Shown here: piece by piece, positions 1 through 7,777 of the stretch
How positions within the stretch are numbered: position 1 is the first letter of the stretch
Layout: every line of letters begins with the position of its first letter
DNA from: JBCBZH01 sp039815415
Lineage (GTDB): Bacteria; Bacteroidota; Rhodothermia; Rhodothermales; Rubricoccaceae
Assembly: GCA_039815415.1 (NCBI GenBank)
Contig: JBCBZH010000013.1
Location: 1-32,236, forward strand
Length of the DNA: 32,236 nucleotides
Direction of reading: 5' to 3'
Translations under genes and position numbers: made by a program
The notes under the pieces: model-generated
What the model was told of the DNA's origin: nothing
What the model saw: only the letters and a program-made list of their open reading frames with translations
The model's database searches: none

Positions 1-930
1 GGCACGTACGTCCACGGCGCGGCGCTCCTCTCGCCGCGCCTGACGATCGATGTCGGGCTTCGCGTGGATGCTCGCATGCTGACAGCGTATCCCTACAATC
101 GCCCCGCGCGCATGTTCGAGACAGTCCAGCGAGACTACCTCGGCGGCGCGGCTGCCCTCGGTGCCATCTGGTCGTTCGCCAACTCGTGGAGCCTTGCAGG
201 CAACCTGGGGAGTGCGTGGCGGGCGCCGAACATCAGCGAGCTGTTCTCCCTAGGCGTTCACCATGGGACCGCCCAGTACGAGATCGGTGACCGCAACCTC
301 AATGTGGAACGAAGCCTGGATGCCAGCGCGACGCTACGCCACGAGAGCGACCGAACGGCCCTCGAGGTCAACGCCTATCTCAACCACATCTTCGGCTACG
401 TCTACGGCCTCGAGCAGCCTGAGCCGACGGTTACCATCCGAGGCACGTTCCCGACGTTCCTGACGGTCCAGGACGACGCCCGCTTCGCCGGTCTGGACGC
501 CACCGCGACGGTCCGCGTGATGCCACGTGTTACGCTCGCGGCTCGCACGTCACTCCTCTGGGCTGACAACCTCTCGCTTGATGGGCCACTCTACGGCGTT
601 CCCAGTCACCGCATAGGCGGGTCGGTCCAGCTCGAGGCCCCGGCCTCATGGCCCGGCGAACTGGTGCTCGAGGCCGATGTTCGCCATGTGTTCCGCCAGA
701 CGCGGGTTCAGCCGGGCGCGTATCTCCCGGCCCCGTATCCACCGGCATACACTCTTACGGGCCTTCGCCTCGGTGGGGTCTTGCACGCGATGGGACGCCC
801 CGTCCGTGTCTCCCTTGGCATCGACAACCTGTTCGACGTCAGCTACCGGGATGCGCTCAGTCGCTTCCGCTACTTCGTCGACGAACCTGGCCGGAGCGGG
901 TCTCTCCGCATCGGCTTCCCCATCGGATAA
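1..930 (+). CDS. TonB-dependent outer-membrane receptor, C-terminal part (cut by window start)
   Basis: The reading frame is already open at base 1, so the N-terminal plug domain and most of the barrel lie outside the window. The visible ~309 residues read as alternating beta strands of a TonB-dependent barrel. They include the family-typical stretch W-R-A-P-N-I-S-E-L-F followed by V-H-H-G and Y-E-I-G-D-R-N-L, and end with N-L-F-D-V-S-Y-R-D. Such receptors import metal chelates or other nutrients across the outer membrane using TonB energy. The His-His-Gly loop with E-I-G-D-x-N-L resembles receptors of the ZnuD/metal type, but the substrate is inference. The last residues (I-G-F-P-I-G) lack the usual terminal aromatic residue. 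The gene downstream is a lipoprotein that probably works with it. Confidence 0.9.
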   Translation, partial: GTYVHGAALLSPRLTIDVGLRVDARMLTAYPYNRPARMFETVQRDYLGGAAALGAIWSFANSWSLAGNLGSAWRAPNISELFSLGVHHGTAQYEIGDRNLNVERSLDASATLRHESDRTALEVNAYLNHIFGYVYGLEQPEPTVTIRGTFPTFLTVQDDARFAGLDATATVRVMPRVTLAARTSLLWADNLSLDGPLYGVPSHRIGGSVQLEAPASWPGELVLEADVRHVFRQTRVQPGAYLPAPYPPAYTLTGLRLGGVLHAMGRPVRVSLGIDNLFDVSYRDALSRFRYFVDEPGRSGSLRIGFPIG

Positions 931-998
931 CCCTGTTTCCGAATCCCCCTGTTTATCTCTGCGGGCCGATTCCCGGCCTGCTCATTCCCCCCAAACCC

Positions 999-1610
999 AT
1001 GACCTTGCGTCTTCTATCCCTCCTGACTCTCTTCGCCGCTCCGCTGGCGCTCACGGCCTGTAGCTCGGGCGAGCCCGACGACGACGGCCCCGGCGAGCCG
1101 GAACTCATTACCCGCGTTGTTGTGACGCTGACCAACGAAAATGACGCCAGCGACTCCGTCACGATCACCGCGAGCGACCCCGACGGCGACGGCGCTGGCA
1201 TCACGTTCTCGCCGGCCTCAGTGACGCTTCGTCCCGGAGCGACCTATGCTGGAACCATCGAGCTGACCGACACCATCAACAACGAGGACATCACCGAGGA
1301 AATCGAGGAGGAGGCTGAGGAGCACCTGTTCCGCTACGCCTTCGACCCCGCCTCCTCAGGTACGATCACCCTCACCGATACCGAGACCGACTACTCGGCG
1401 GACGACGAGAACGGCGGCAACTTCCAGGTCGGGCTGACGTTCCGTGCGACCGTCTCAGCCAATGCGACGGGCCCCGCCAGAATGGTTGCGCTCCTCTACC
1501 ACTTCGATGACGCGCCCAAGACGAGCAGCACCGCGACGAGCGATGAGATCGACATCGACATCGAGTTCCCGGTCGAGTTCAACGCGCCAATCGTACGCGC
1601 AGTGCCGTAG
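999..1610 (+). CDS. Acidic lipoprotein, probable partner of the TonB receptor
   Basis: A 203-residue protein. The ATG at 999 is chosen because it gives a compact signal peptide (M-T-L-R-L-L-S-L-L-T-L-F) with a lipobox L-T-A-C; the longer open frame upstream overlaps the receptor. The mature part is rich in Asp, Glu and Thr and contains the E-D-I-T-E-E-I-E-E-E-A-E-E-H stretch. As far as I recall, this is a hallmark of a Bacteroidota lipoprotein family encoded next to TonB receptors and sometimes labelled 'type 1 periplasmic binding fold'. It starts 68 bases after the receptor stop, so co-transcription is likely. The acidic, histidine-containing stretch could bind cations, which is inference. 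The biochemical role is not established. Confidence 0.75.
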   Translation: MTLRLLSLLTLFAAPLALTACSSGEPDDDGPGEPELITRVVVTLTNENDASDSVTITASDPDGDGAGITFSPASVTLRPGATYAGTIELTDTINNEDITEEIEEEAEEHLFRYAFDPASSGTITLTDTETDYSADDENGGNFQVGLTFRATVSANATGPARMVALLYHFDDAPKTSSTATSDEIDIDIEFPVEFNAPIVRAVP

Positions 1611-1635
1611 GGCGTTTGACCTTGATCTAGTGCCT

Positions 1636-1679
1636 CTCGGGCTGGCGATCGACTCCGCACAGGGGCTCGCCAGCCCGAG
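1636..1679. terminator. 13-bp perfect inverted repeat (G variant of the dispersed motif) after the lipoprotein gene
   Basis: CTCGGGCTGGCGA at 1636-1648 is repeated exactly in inverse at 1667-1679, with an 18-base loop. It begins 25 bases after the lipoprotein stop at 1610 and could fold in RNA of either strand. No U-tract follows, so if it terminates transcription it does so without a classical tail. The arms differ from the window's dispersed TCGAGCTGGCGA motif by one base (A to G). Confidence 0.5.
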
Positions 1680-1700
1680 TGCCCTTCATTCGCTTTCCGC

Positions 1701-1728
1701 TTGCTGCATCCGGCAGGCTCGGTAGCTT
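1701..1728 (+). promoter_or_regulatory. Weak candidate promoter of tRNA-Lys
   Basis: TTGCTG at 1701 and TAGCTT at 1723 are separated by 16 bases, and the second hexamer ends six bases before the mature tRNA 5' end. Only partial matches to -35/-10 consensus; included because the position fits. Confidence 0.25.
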
Positions 1729-1734
1729 GCGGGT

Positions 1735-1808
1735 GCCCCTATAGCTCAGTTGGTTAGAGCAGCGGACTCTTAATCCGCGTGTCGTAGGTTCGAATCCTAC
1801 TGGGGGCA
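1735..1808 (+). tRNA. tRNA-Lys (anticodon CTT)
   Basis: A 74-base cloverleaf. The acceptor strand GCCCCTA (1735-1741) pairs with TGGGGGC (1801-1807), with one G-U pair and discriminator A at 1808. The D arm is AGCTCAGTTGGTTAGAGC. The anticodon stem GCGGA/TCCGC holds the loop CTCTTAA with anticodon CTT at 1769-1771. The T arm is GTAGG-TTCGAAT-CCTAC. CCA is not encoded. It decodes AAG. A terminator and an HNH-nuclease-like gene follow directly. Confidence 0.97.
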
Positions 1809-1816
1809 CTCAAGCG

Positions 1817-1857
1817 AACGCCTCGTTCCGTATGGTGGAGCGAGGCGTTTTGCTGTT
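1817..1857 (+). terminator. Intrinsic terminator of tRNA-Lys
   Basis: AACGCCTCG at 1817-1825 pairs perfectly with CGAGGCGTT at 1841-1849. A T-rich tail (TTTTGCTGTTT) follows. It lies nine bases after the tRNA 3' end and just before the HNH gene, so that gene probably needs its own transcription. Confidence 0.85.
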
Positions 1858-1862
1858 TACGG

Positions 1863-2360
1863 ATGACACACAGTCGGCGCTCTCGCTTGCTTGATTTGGG
1901 CATGGCCCGCGTCCCTCCCAACATTGAAAAGCAATGCCCGCAGTGTGGAGAGATTCAACCTTCGGAAGCGTTTGGCATAAACCGTTGTCGGGCAGACGGA
2001 CTCCAAGCTCAGTGTCGGGCCTGCAAGGCTGAGAATGCTCGCGACTGGTACGCCCGGGGAGGTCACACGCAGCGCAAACGAAACAAGGGATACGTAGCGA
2101 GGAACGTTCAGCACCTCTGGGGTTACCTCCTGTCACATCCGTGCGTGGACTGCGGCGAGTCCGACCCCGTTGTCCTGGAGTTCGACCATGTCCGGGGTGA
2201 GAAAGTTGCTGCTCTGTCGAACATGGCTCAGCGACAGGTCAGCCTCGCAAAGCTAGATGCTGAGATTGCGAAGTGTGAGGTTCGGTGTGCCAACTGCCAC
2301 AAGCGCAAAACGGCGAAAGAGCAAGGCTGGTATGCGAGCTTTAGGCCGCAGCCGACATAG
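1863..2360 (+). CDS. HNH-endonuclease-like zinc-finger protein
   Basis: A 165-residue protein (152 if it starts at the second ATG, 1902, which I consider at least as likely). The N-terminal half has a zinc-ribbon-like Cys pattern: C-P-Q-C-G, then C-R-A-C-K. The C-terminal half has C-V-D-C-G, then L-E-F-D-H-V-R-G, then C-E-V-R-C-A-N-C-H-K-R-K-T. This is the treble-clef HNH nuclease arrangement seen in many phage and mobile-element proteins. The Asp-His of E-F-D-H and the His of N-C-H are the expected catalytic or metal residues. It lies immediately behind a tRNA gene and its terminator, a frequent insertion site. Its codon use looks less GC-biased than the neighbours. A role in phage biology or defence is possible but not shown. 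Confidence 0.8.
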   Translation: MTHSRRSRLLDLGMARVPPNIEKQCPQCGEIQPSEAFGINRCRADGLQAQCRACKAENARDWYARGGHTQRKRNKGYVARNVQHLWGYLLSHPCVDCGESDPVVLEFDHVRGEKVAALSNMAQRQVSLAKLDAEIAKCEVRCANCHKRKTAKEQGWYASFRPQPT

Positions 2361-2441
2361 AGCCTTCGCCATCAACGCGCCACAGACAACGGGCTAACGT
2401 GAGGCTTCGCTAGGGCTCTCTCGAGCTGGCGATATTGGGCC

Positions 2442-3743
2442 ATGCCCGACGCCCTTGCCAGCTCGACACCCGAGACTCCGCCAGAGGAGGCGCCGGTTCT
2501 CGACCCTGAGAGCCGCACGGACGAGCTGGCGACATCGCCGGATGCGGAGCGTCGCCCGCCCGTGGTGGTGGGCTGGGTCCAGGCGGGGCCTCTGGATGAG
2601 GGACAGCGGGAGGCGTTTAAGCAGGCGCGTGCCCTCGTGCGGCGGGCACTCCAGCAGCAACTCCCCGACTTCGCCTGGAGCTTCCCGCTCGTTCGTCGCC
2701 GCGACCTGATCTCGGCCAGCGAGCAGGTAGAACCGATCACGTTGCTGGACGCCGGGGCCACCGAGCGGCGCCTCGGCGGATGGGACTTCGTGCTGGTGGT
2801 GACCGCCGCCGACCTCCACGCCTGGGGCCGCCCCTTTGCGCTGGCGACCCCCTCGCAGGCGCTCGATGCGGCCGCGCTCTCGCTCGCCCGACTGGACCTC
2901 AATCCTCATGACCGCGCCATCGACCCGTCCCAGCGCACCGAGACGCTCGCCCACCGCCTGGCTGCGCTGACGCTCCACGCCTTCGGGCACCTCAATGGGC
3001 TGGACCACGAGGCCGATCCAGCAGCAGTCATGCATGCCCCGCGCTCTCCTGCGGACCTCGACGCCAGCTCGTTGGCCTTCACCGAGGCCAACCGGGTCGA
3101 GATCGAGCAGGAGGTGGCCGATGTCGCGGATCCACGTATGGAGGAAGAGACCGCCTTCGAGCGCCTAGGGGATGCCGCCTTCGCCATCAAGGCCATCCTC
3201 CTGAACTGGGCGGATGTGGCCGATACCGTTCTGCAGATCCGCCCGTGGAGGTTCCCCTTCCAGCTCTCCAAGCTGACTACGGCCGCGTTCTCGACGCTGG
3301 TGGTGCTGATTATGACGGCCGAGGCGTGGGATCTGGGCACCCGCCAGCCCGTCGTGCTCATTGTGGGGCTATCGCTGCTCGCCATCCTAGGGACGAGCGC
3401 CTACCTCGTGCGCAAGCAGGCGCTGCTGGCGTCTCGTCTCGGGCAGGCCCGGTCCGAGCAGCACGTCGTGCAGGCCGTGTCCATCCTACTCGCGCTCGGT
3501 CTCGGCATGGCGACCACCTGGGCGCTTCTCTTCGGCACCACGATGGTACTTGGGAGCCTCCTGTTCGACGCCGCCATCGTGGACGGATGGGCAGCGACGC
3601 TGGGCGAGCCGGTCGGGCCGGGGCATCGGCTCGTCTTCGCAGGGTTCGTAGCCGCACTCGGGCTCCTTGTTGGAGCGCTCGGTGCGTCATTCGAGGACCA
3701 GACGTATTTCCGCCATGTCGCCTACGTGGACGAGGAGACGTGA
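2442..3743 (+). CDS. Membrane protein with a degenerate metzincin-like zinc motif
   Basis: A 433-residue protein. Residues 1-45 are a polar, Pro/Glu-rich leader. Residues ~40-230 form a soluble domain containing H179-A-F-G-H183-L-N-G-L-D-H189, then V-M197. This is the H-E-x-x-H-x-x-G-x-x-H plus Met-turn pattern of metzincin/archaemetzincin proteases, except that the catalytic Glu is Ala (codon gcc). Residues ~265-425 contain four strongly hydrophobic segments, so the C-terminal half is an integral membrane domain. Three zinc ligands are kept but the general base is missing. It may bind metal without protease activity, or the motif may be a family variant. Its stop codon overlaps the next gene's candidate ATG by one base, so the two are probably co-translated. 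No gene name recognised. Confidence 0.75.
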   Translation: MPDALASSTPETPPEEAPVLDPESRTDELATSPDAERRPPVVVGWVQAGPLDEGQREAFKQARALVRRALQQQLPDFAWSFPLVRRRDLISASEQVEPITLLDAGATERRLGGWDFVLVVTAADLHAWGRPFALATPSQALDAAALSLARLDLNPHDRAIDPSQRTETLAHRLAALTLHAFGHLNGLDHEADPAAVMHAPRSPADLDASSLAFTEANRVEIEQEVADVADPRMEEETAFERLGDAAFAIKAILLNWADVADTVLQIRPWRFPFQLSKLTTAAFSTLVVLIMTAEAWDLGTRQPVVLIVGLSLLAILGTSAYLVRKQALLASRLGQARSEQHVVQAVSILLALGLGMATTWALLFGTTMVLGSLLFDAAIVDGWAATLGEPVGPGHRLVFAGFVAALGLLVGALGASFEDQTYFRHVAYVDEET

Positions 3744-5098
3744 TGTGTAGGAACGAGGAGCAAGGAATGAGGAATCAGGAAGAGAGCCTCACGCCAGCTC
3801 GAGGGCGCGCGTCGCGCTGGCGAGGTTGTTTGGCTCTGCTCGTCGCCAGCACGATGGTGCTCGCCGGGTGCTTCGAGAGCCGCCCGAGTGGGACGTCCAC
3901 GGCCGGACCGTATGTGCCTGCGAACGACGAGCAGACTGTCCTGCCCAACGTCTATGGCGACGAGCTGGTAGCGGCGCTGGATGCCGAGTATTCGCCCGAT
4001 CGAGTCCTCGGCTACGGCCCAGCCCGCGATGCGCTCTATGCCTACGAGCAGCGCACCGATGGCTTCCTGCGCGATTTCTACACCGGCACCACGGTGCAGC
4101 TTCCGGCAGGCGATCCGTCACAGGCGGCGGGGCAAGTGGGCTTTAACGCCGAACACGTATGGCCGCAATCCCTCGGTGCGCGGGCGGAGCCACTGCGTAG
4201 CGACATGCACCACCTGTTTCCGGTGCGCCAGCAGGTCAACTCCTCTCGCGGCAACCTGCCCTTCGGCGAGGTCCCGGATGCACGGGCAGACGCGTGGTAC
4301 CGGCTCGAGGCCAGTCAGTCGAGCCCGCCCCGCGAGGACCTGGACGAGTGGAGCGAGCGTGGCCTAGGGCGCTTCGAGCCGCGCGAGGATGCCAAGGGAG
4401 ATGTCGCCCGCGCCGTCTTCTACGTCCGCGCCTTGTACCCTGGCGCTACATCGGGTCAGGAGGCCTTCTTTGAGTCCATGCGTCAGGACCTGCTGCGCTG
4501 GAACGATGTGGACCCGCCGACGCCTGCTGAGGTGGCCCGGAGCGCATGGATCGCTGAGCAGCAGGGAACGCCCAACCCGTTCGTGATCGACCGGACGCTG
4601 GCTCGACGCGCGTTTGGAACCGCCAGCTCGACGCCTGCTCAGCCCATTCCTCCAACCGGTTCGGCTGACGGCCCACTCTGGATCTCCGAGATCCACTACG
4701 ACAACGCGGGCGATGACCTGAACGAGGGCATCGAGGTGCAGGGGCCGCCGGGGATGTCGCTAGATGGCTGGACGCTCGTTCTAGTGAATGGAAATGACGG
4801 GTTGCTCTACACGACCCTCGCCCTCTCAGGAGGACTCCCATCGTCTGGCGCGGTCTGGACGCCTGCTGTGGTACAGAACGGCTCGCCCGATGCCGTTGCG
4901 CTGGTGGCCCCCGATGGCTCCGTGCGTGAGTTCCTGAGCTACGAGGGGACGCTCACAGGTGCTGACGGTCCCGTGCGCGGGCTGGCGTCAGCAGACATTG
5001 GGGTGGGCCAGACGCCGAGCACTCCGGTCGGTCAGTCGCTTGCGCGGACTGGGCCCACGTCGGGCTGGCGACTTGGACCGGCGACCCCAGGGCGCTAG
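3743..5098 (+). CDS. Secreted endonuclease I family lipoprotein with lamin-tail domain
   Basis: A 451-residue protein from ATG 3743, which overlaps the upstream stop and has GAGGAG five bases ahead. A second ATG at 3767 also has a good GAGGAG and would give 443 residues. A hydrophobic segment ends in lipobox V-L-A-G-C43, so it is exported and lipid-anchored. Residues ~85-300 are the endonuclease I (EndA/BsnI-type) domain: N-A-E-H138-V-W-P-Q-S, S-D154-M-H-H-L-F-P, and N-S-S-R-G-N-L-P-F-G-E-V, with the catalytic His and metal-binding Asn in place. Residues ~315-430 (L-W-I-S-E-I-H-Y-D-N onward) match a lamin-tail domain, common at the ends of secreted bacterial nucleases. It likely degrades extracellular DNA for nutrition or interference. 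It ends convergently with dnaB, overlapping by four bases. Confidence 0.9.
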   Translation: MCRNEEQGMRNQEESLTPARGRASRWRGCLALLVASTMVLAGCFESRPSGTSTAGPYVPANDEQTVLPNVYGDELVAALDAEYSPDRVLGYGPARDALYAYEQRTDGFLRDFYTGTTVQLPAGDPSQAAGQVGFNAEHVWPQSLGARAEPLRSDMHHLFPVRQQVNSSRGNLPFGEVPDARADAWYRLEASQSSPPREDLDEWSERGLGRFEPREDAKGDVARAVFYVRALYPGATSGQEAFFESMRQDLLRWNDVDPPTPAEVARSAWIAEQQGTPNPFVIDRTLARRAFGTASSTPAQPIPPTGSADGPLWISEIHYDNAGDDLNEGIEVQGPPGMSLDGWTLVLVNGNDGLLYTTLALSGGLPSSGAVWTPAVVQNGSPDAVALVAPDGSVREFLSYEGTLTGADGPVRGLASADIGVGQTPSTPVGQSLARTGPTSGWRLGPATPGR

Positions 5099-6720
5099 AA
5101 CGGCGCGTCGGTGGCTGGAGGCGGAAGCGGCGGCGGCCCCTGGGATGGAGGCAGCCCGCCATCTCCCCCAAAACCCGGATCCGGTGGGCCGTAGCCTCCA
5201 CTCGCGCCGGCGAACGGATCCGCACCGAAGCCCCCATCCATGTCCGAGGCGATGTAGGACGTCAGGTTCTCGAAGCGCGCGTACTGGTTGACGAACGCCA
5301 CCTTGACGTTTCCGATGGGCCCGTTTCGCTGCTTGCCGATGATCAGCTCGCCGAGGCCTTCCGTCGAGTTGCCGGATTCATCGACAGTGATGCCGTAGCG
5401 CTCGGCGCGGTAGATGAACATCACCACGTCGGCGTCCTGTTCTATCGATCCGCTTTCTCTCAAATCACTGAGTTGTGGGCGTTTATCGCCTCCGCGCGTC
5501 TCCACCGCACGCGAGAGCTGGGAGAGCGCCAGCACGGGCACGTTCAGCTCCTTCGCCAGCCCTTTCATGGACCTCGAGATCTGCGCGATCTCCTGCTCAC
5601 GGTTGGAGTTCTTGCCCCCGCCCGAACCGTGCATCAGCTGCAGGTAGTCCACGATCACCAGCCCGATGTCATGCTCGGCCTTGAGGCGTCGGCACTTGGC
5701 TCGCAGCTCGAGGATGCCGAGGCCGGGCGTGTCATCAATGAAGATGGGAGCTGCTGAGAGACGCCCAGCGGCCTTCGCCAGCTTGGGCCAGTCATCATCG
5801 TGGAGGCGGCCGGTGCGGGCGCGCTGAGCGTCCACACGGGCCTCGGAGGTGAGCAGGCGCTGGGCGAGCTGCTGGGCACTCATCTCGAGCGAGAAGTAGG
5901 CCACACCCGCAGGTTTCTCCGGGTGGAGCGCGGCGTTTCGTGTGACCGCCAGCGAGAGAGCGGTCTTGCCCATACTTGGCCTGGCGGCAATCACCACCAT
6001 GTCTGAGGGCTGCCAGCCACCAGTCATGGCGTCGAGCGCGTTGAGCCCCGAGGGGACGCCCGTGATGCCGCCCGTCTGACCGTGGATGGACTCCAGGTGG
6101 GCGACGGTGCCCATCATCACGTCCTTCATGGACACCACACCCTTGCGGAGCTGCGACTCCGAGATCTGGAAGATCTGGCGCTCGGCGTCGTCGAGGAGAT
6201 CGAACGCGTCGGTTGTGGGGTCGTAGGCCTCGCCCACCACGCCGGTCATGGTCGAGATGAGCTTTCGTAGCAGGCTCTTCTCGGCGATGATCCGCGCGTG
6301 GTACTCCACATTCGCCGCGCTGGCGACACCCGCCGTCAGCTCGGTCAGGTAGTAGCCGCCAACGGTCTCCAGGTCGCCTCGGCGCTTTAGCTCCTCCGAG
6401 AGCGTGATGAGGTCGACCGGGTTGCCGCGCTCGAAGAGCGCGCCCATCGCCGCATAGATTTTCTCGTGGCGAGGATCGTAAAACGAGTCGGCCGGGAGAA
6501 TCTCAACCGCCTTCGGAATGGCCTCGCGCTCGATAAGCATCGCGCCCAGGACGGCCTGCTCCACGTCCACAGCTTGCGGTGGGACCCGCCCTGCGTTCTC
6601 ACGGAGCGAGACCACGTTCGCCGGAGCCCGGCGCGTGCCGGACATCTTGGCGAGTGGGACGCCAGGCGCGTCCTCGTCGATGCGCAGGGGGCGCTGAGGA
6701 AGGTCGTCGGGGTCAGCCAT
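5095..6720 (-). CDS. dnaB: Replicative DNA helicase DnaB
   Basis: A 541-residue protein. Residues ~45-150 are the N-terminal DnaB domain (V-D-V-E-Q-A-V-L-G-A-M-L). The RecA-like domain carries Walker A R-P-S-M-G-K-T (247-253), the S-L-E-M-S block, Walker B-like L-V-I-V-D-Y-L-Q-L-M, and an S-D-L-R-E-S-G-S-I-E-Q-D-A-D motif. The hexamer unwinds DNA at the replication fork. The C-terminal ~40 residues form a Gly/Pro tail beyond the usual helicase end. The length is slightly above the usual 450-480 because of this tail and an N-terminal extension of ~45 residues. It is the last gene of the minus-strand run, separated from the uracil-DNA glycosylase gene by a short repeat-rich spacer. Confidence 0.97.
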   Translation of the reverse strand: MADPDDLPQRPLRIDEDAPGVPLAKMSGTRRAPANVVSLRENAGRVPPQAVDVEQAVLGAMLIEREAIPKAVEILPADSFYDPRHEKIYAAMGALFERGNPVDLITLSEELKRRGDLETVGGYYLTELTAGVASAANVEYHARIIAEKSLLRKLISTMTGVVGEAYDPTTDAFDLLDDAERQIFQISESQLRKGVVSMKDVMMGTVAHLESIHGQTGGITGVPSGLNALDAMTGGWQPSDMVVIAARPSMGKTALSLAVTRNAALHPEKPAGVAYFSLEMSAQQLAQRLLTSEARVDAQRARTGRLHDDDWPKLAKAAGRLSAAPIFIDDTPGLGILELRAKCRRLKAEHDIGLVIVDYLQLMHGSGGGKNSNREQEIAQISRSMKGLAKELNVPVLALSQLSRAVETRGGDKRPQLSDLRESGSIEQDADVVMFIYRAERYGITVDESGNSTEGLGELIIGKQRNGPIGNVKVAFVNQYARFENLTSYIASDMDGGFGADPFAGASGGYGPPDPGFGGDGGLPPSQGPPPLPPPATDAPF

Positions 6721-6723
6721 AGC

Positions 6724-6793
6724 TGGGTGCTGAGTGATGGGGGAGGAGTAAAGGGGTTCTCATCACCCTTCACCCGTCGCCCATCACCCGGTC
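6724..6793. repeat. Degenerate short iterations in the dnaB/UDG spacer
   Basis: The spacer consists of near-repeats of the type CATCACCC, TTCACCC, CGCCCATCACCC on the plus strand, preceded by GTGATGGGGGAGGAG. The stop codon of the glycosylase gene (6784-6786) lies inside one unit. Similar units recur in other spacers of this window (9733-9770, 10155-10196, 10882-10955) and inside coaBC. Confidence 0.5.
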
Positions 6794-7692
6794 AACTGGT
6801 CGTAGCGGGTGCGGAGCAGCTTCACGTCCTCCCATGTGGGTCGTTTCCACTGCGGGTTTCGGAGGAGCGCGGCGGGGTGATAAGTCACCAGCAAGGGCAG
6901 TCCATAGAAGTCCTGAAACGTGCCTCGGAGCGACGCCAGCGAGGCTTTCTTCTTCAGCAGCCCGTTGCCGGCGCTCTTGCCCACGGCCAGAAGCACCTTC
7001 GGGCGCACCAGCGCGATCTGTTTGTAGAGGATCGGGATGTGGGCCTCCACCTCAGCAGGGAGCGGGTCGCGGTTGTTGGGCGGGCGGCTCTTGAGGATGT
7101 TGCAGATGTAGACCTCCTCGCGCTCGAACAGGACCGCTGCGAGGATCTTGTCCAGAAGCTGCCCGGAGCGTCCCACAAACGGTTCGCCCTGTCGATCCTC
7201 GTCGGCGCCGGGCGCCTCTCCAATCACCATGAGGTCGGCGTTGGGGTCGCCAGTGCCCAGCACCGGGTTGATGCGGTCCTCGTCGATGGGTACGAGAACC
7301 GTGTCGGCCAGCCAGTCGTGAATGGCCTCGAGAGAGTTCAGGTCGTGGAGCGGATGCCCCTCGGGAATCAGGCTCCCGATGCGCTCATACGGCGAGAGCG
7401 TAGGGTCCTGGCTGGGGTCAGGAAGGGCGCCGAAAAGGTCGGGCACGTCAGAGTCGTCGGTGGGGAGCCCGTCATCGGGCTGAGGAGTAGCGGGAGCGTC
7501 GAGCTGGCGAGGCGCGGAGTGAGGGGGCTCCGGGGCCAGGTTTTCCGTCTCGGGCGTGGCCGCATGAGTCGCCAGCTCGAGGTCGGGAGACCCCGCCAGA
7601 AACCGCGTCGGGCCACCGATCTCGCGCTGGAGGGCGAGCACGGACCGGGCCTCACGGAGCGCGGTGTCGAGCGAAATCAAGCGGTCGGACAC
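6784..7692 (-). CDS. Family-4-like uracil-DNA glycosylase without Fe-S cysteines
   Basis: A 302-residue protein starting with GTG (codon at 7690-7692). Residues ~140-300 are the uracil-DNA glycosylase domain: G-E-A-P-G (158-162) with following D-E-D, F-V-G-R-S-G-Q-L-L-D, N-I-L-K-S-R-P-P-N-N-R-D-P, and Y-H-P-A-A-L-L-R (271-278). These are the uracil-recognition and catalytic motifs of the family that removes uracil from deaminated DNA. Family 4 enzymes normally hold a 4Fe-4S cluster with four cysteines. Here the only Cys is C197, and the usual K-C-R-P-P and following Cys positions are Ser and His. Residues 1-135 are a low-complexity, Pro/Asp-rich extension. It lies between the SGNH lipoprotein and dnaB genes. 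Confidence 0.9.
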   Translation of the reverse strand: MSDRLISLDTALREARSVLALQREIGGPTRFLAGSPDLELATHAATPETENLAPEPPHSAPRQLDAPATPQPDDGLPTDDSDVPDLFGALPDPSQDPTLSPYERIGSLIPEGHPLHDLNSLEAIHDWLADTVLVPIDEDRINPVLGTGDPNADLMVIGEAPGADEDRQGEPFVGRSGQLLDKILAAVLFEREEVYICNILKSRPPNNRDPLPAEVEAHIPILYKQIALVRPKVLLAVGKSAGNGLLKKKASLASLRGTFQDFYGLPLLVTYHPAALLRNPQWKRPTWEDVKLLRTRYDQLTG

Positions 7693-7738
7693 GAGCGCGA
7701 GCGTGGCGGGAAACAGTCTGGCAATCTAGACGATGGGA

Positions 7739-7754
7739 CCCTAGATCGCTAGGG
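7739..7754. repeat. Small perfect hairpin in the spacer upstream of the UDG gene
   Basis: CCCTAG-ATCG-CTAGGG, six base pairs with a tetraloop, in the spacer between the 3' end of the SGNH gene (7778) and the GTG of the glycosylase gene (7692). No T-tract follows on the minus strand. Function unknown; it could be a weak terminator or mRNA-end structure. Confidence 0.35.
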
Positions 7755-7777
7755 GAGAATCGCCTAAACGAGACACA

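Noticed and set aside
3245..3742. N-terminal extension of the endonuclease I frame
   Set aside because: It overlaps the membrane-protein gene; a signal peptide and lipobox begin just after 3743/3767.
6466..7752. 428-residue plus-strand open frame
   Set aside because: Antisense to the UDG gene and the start of dnaB.
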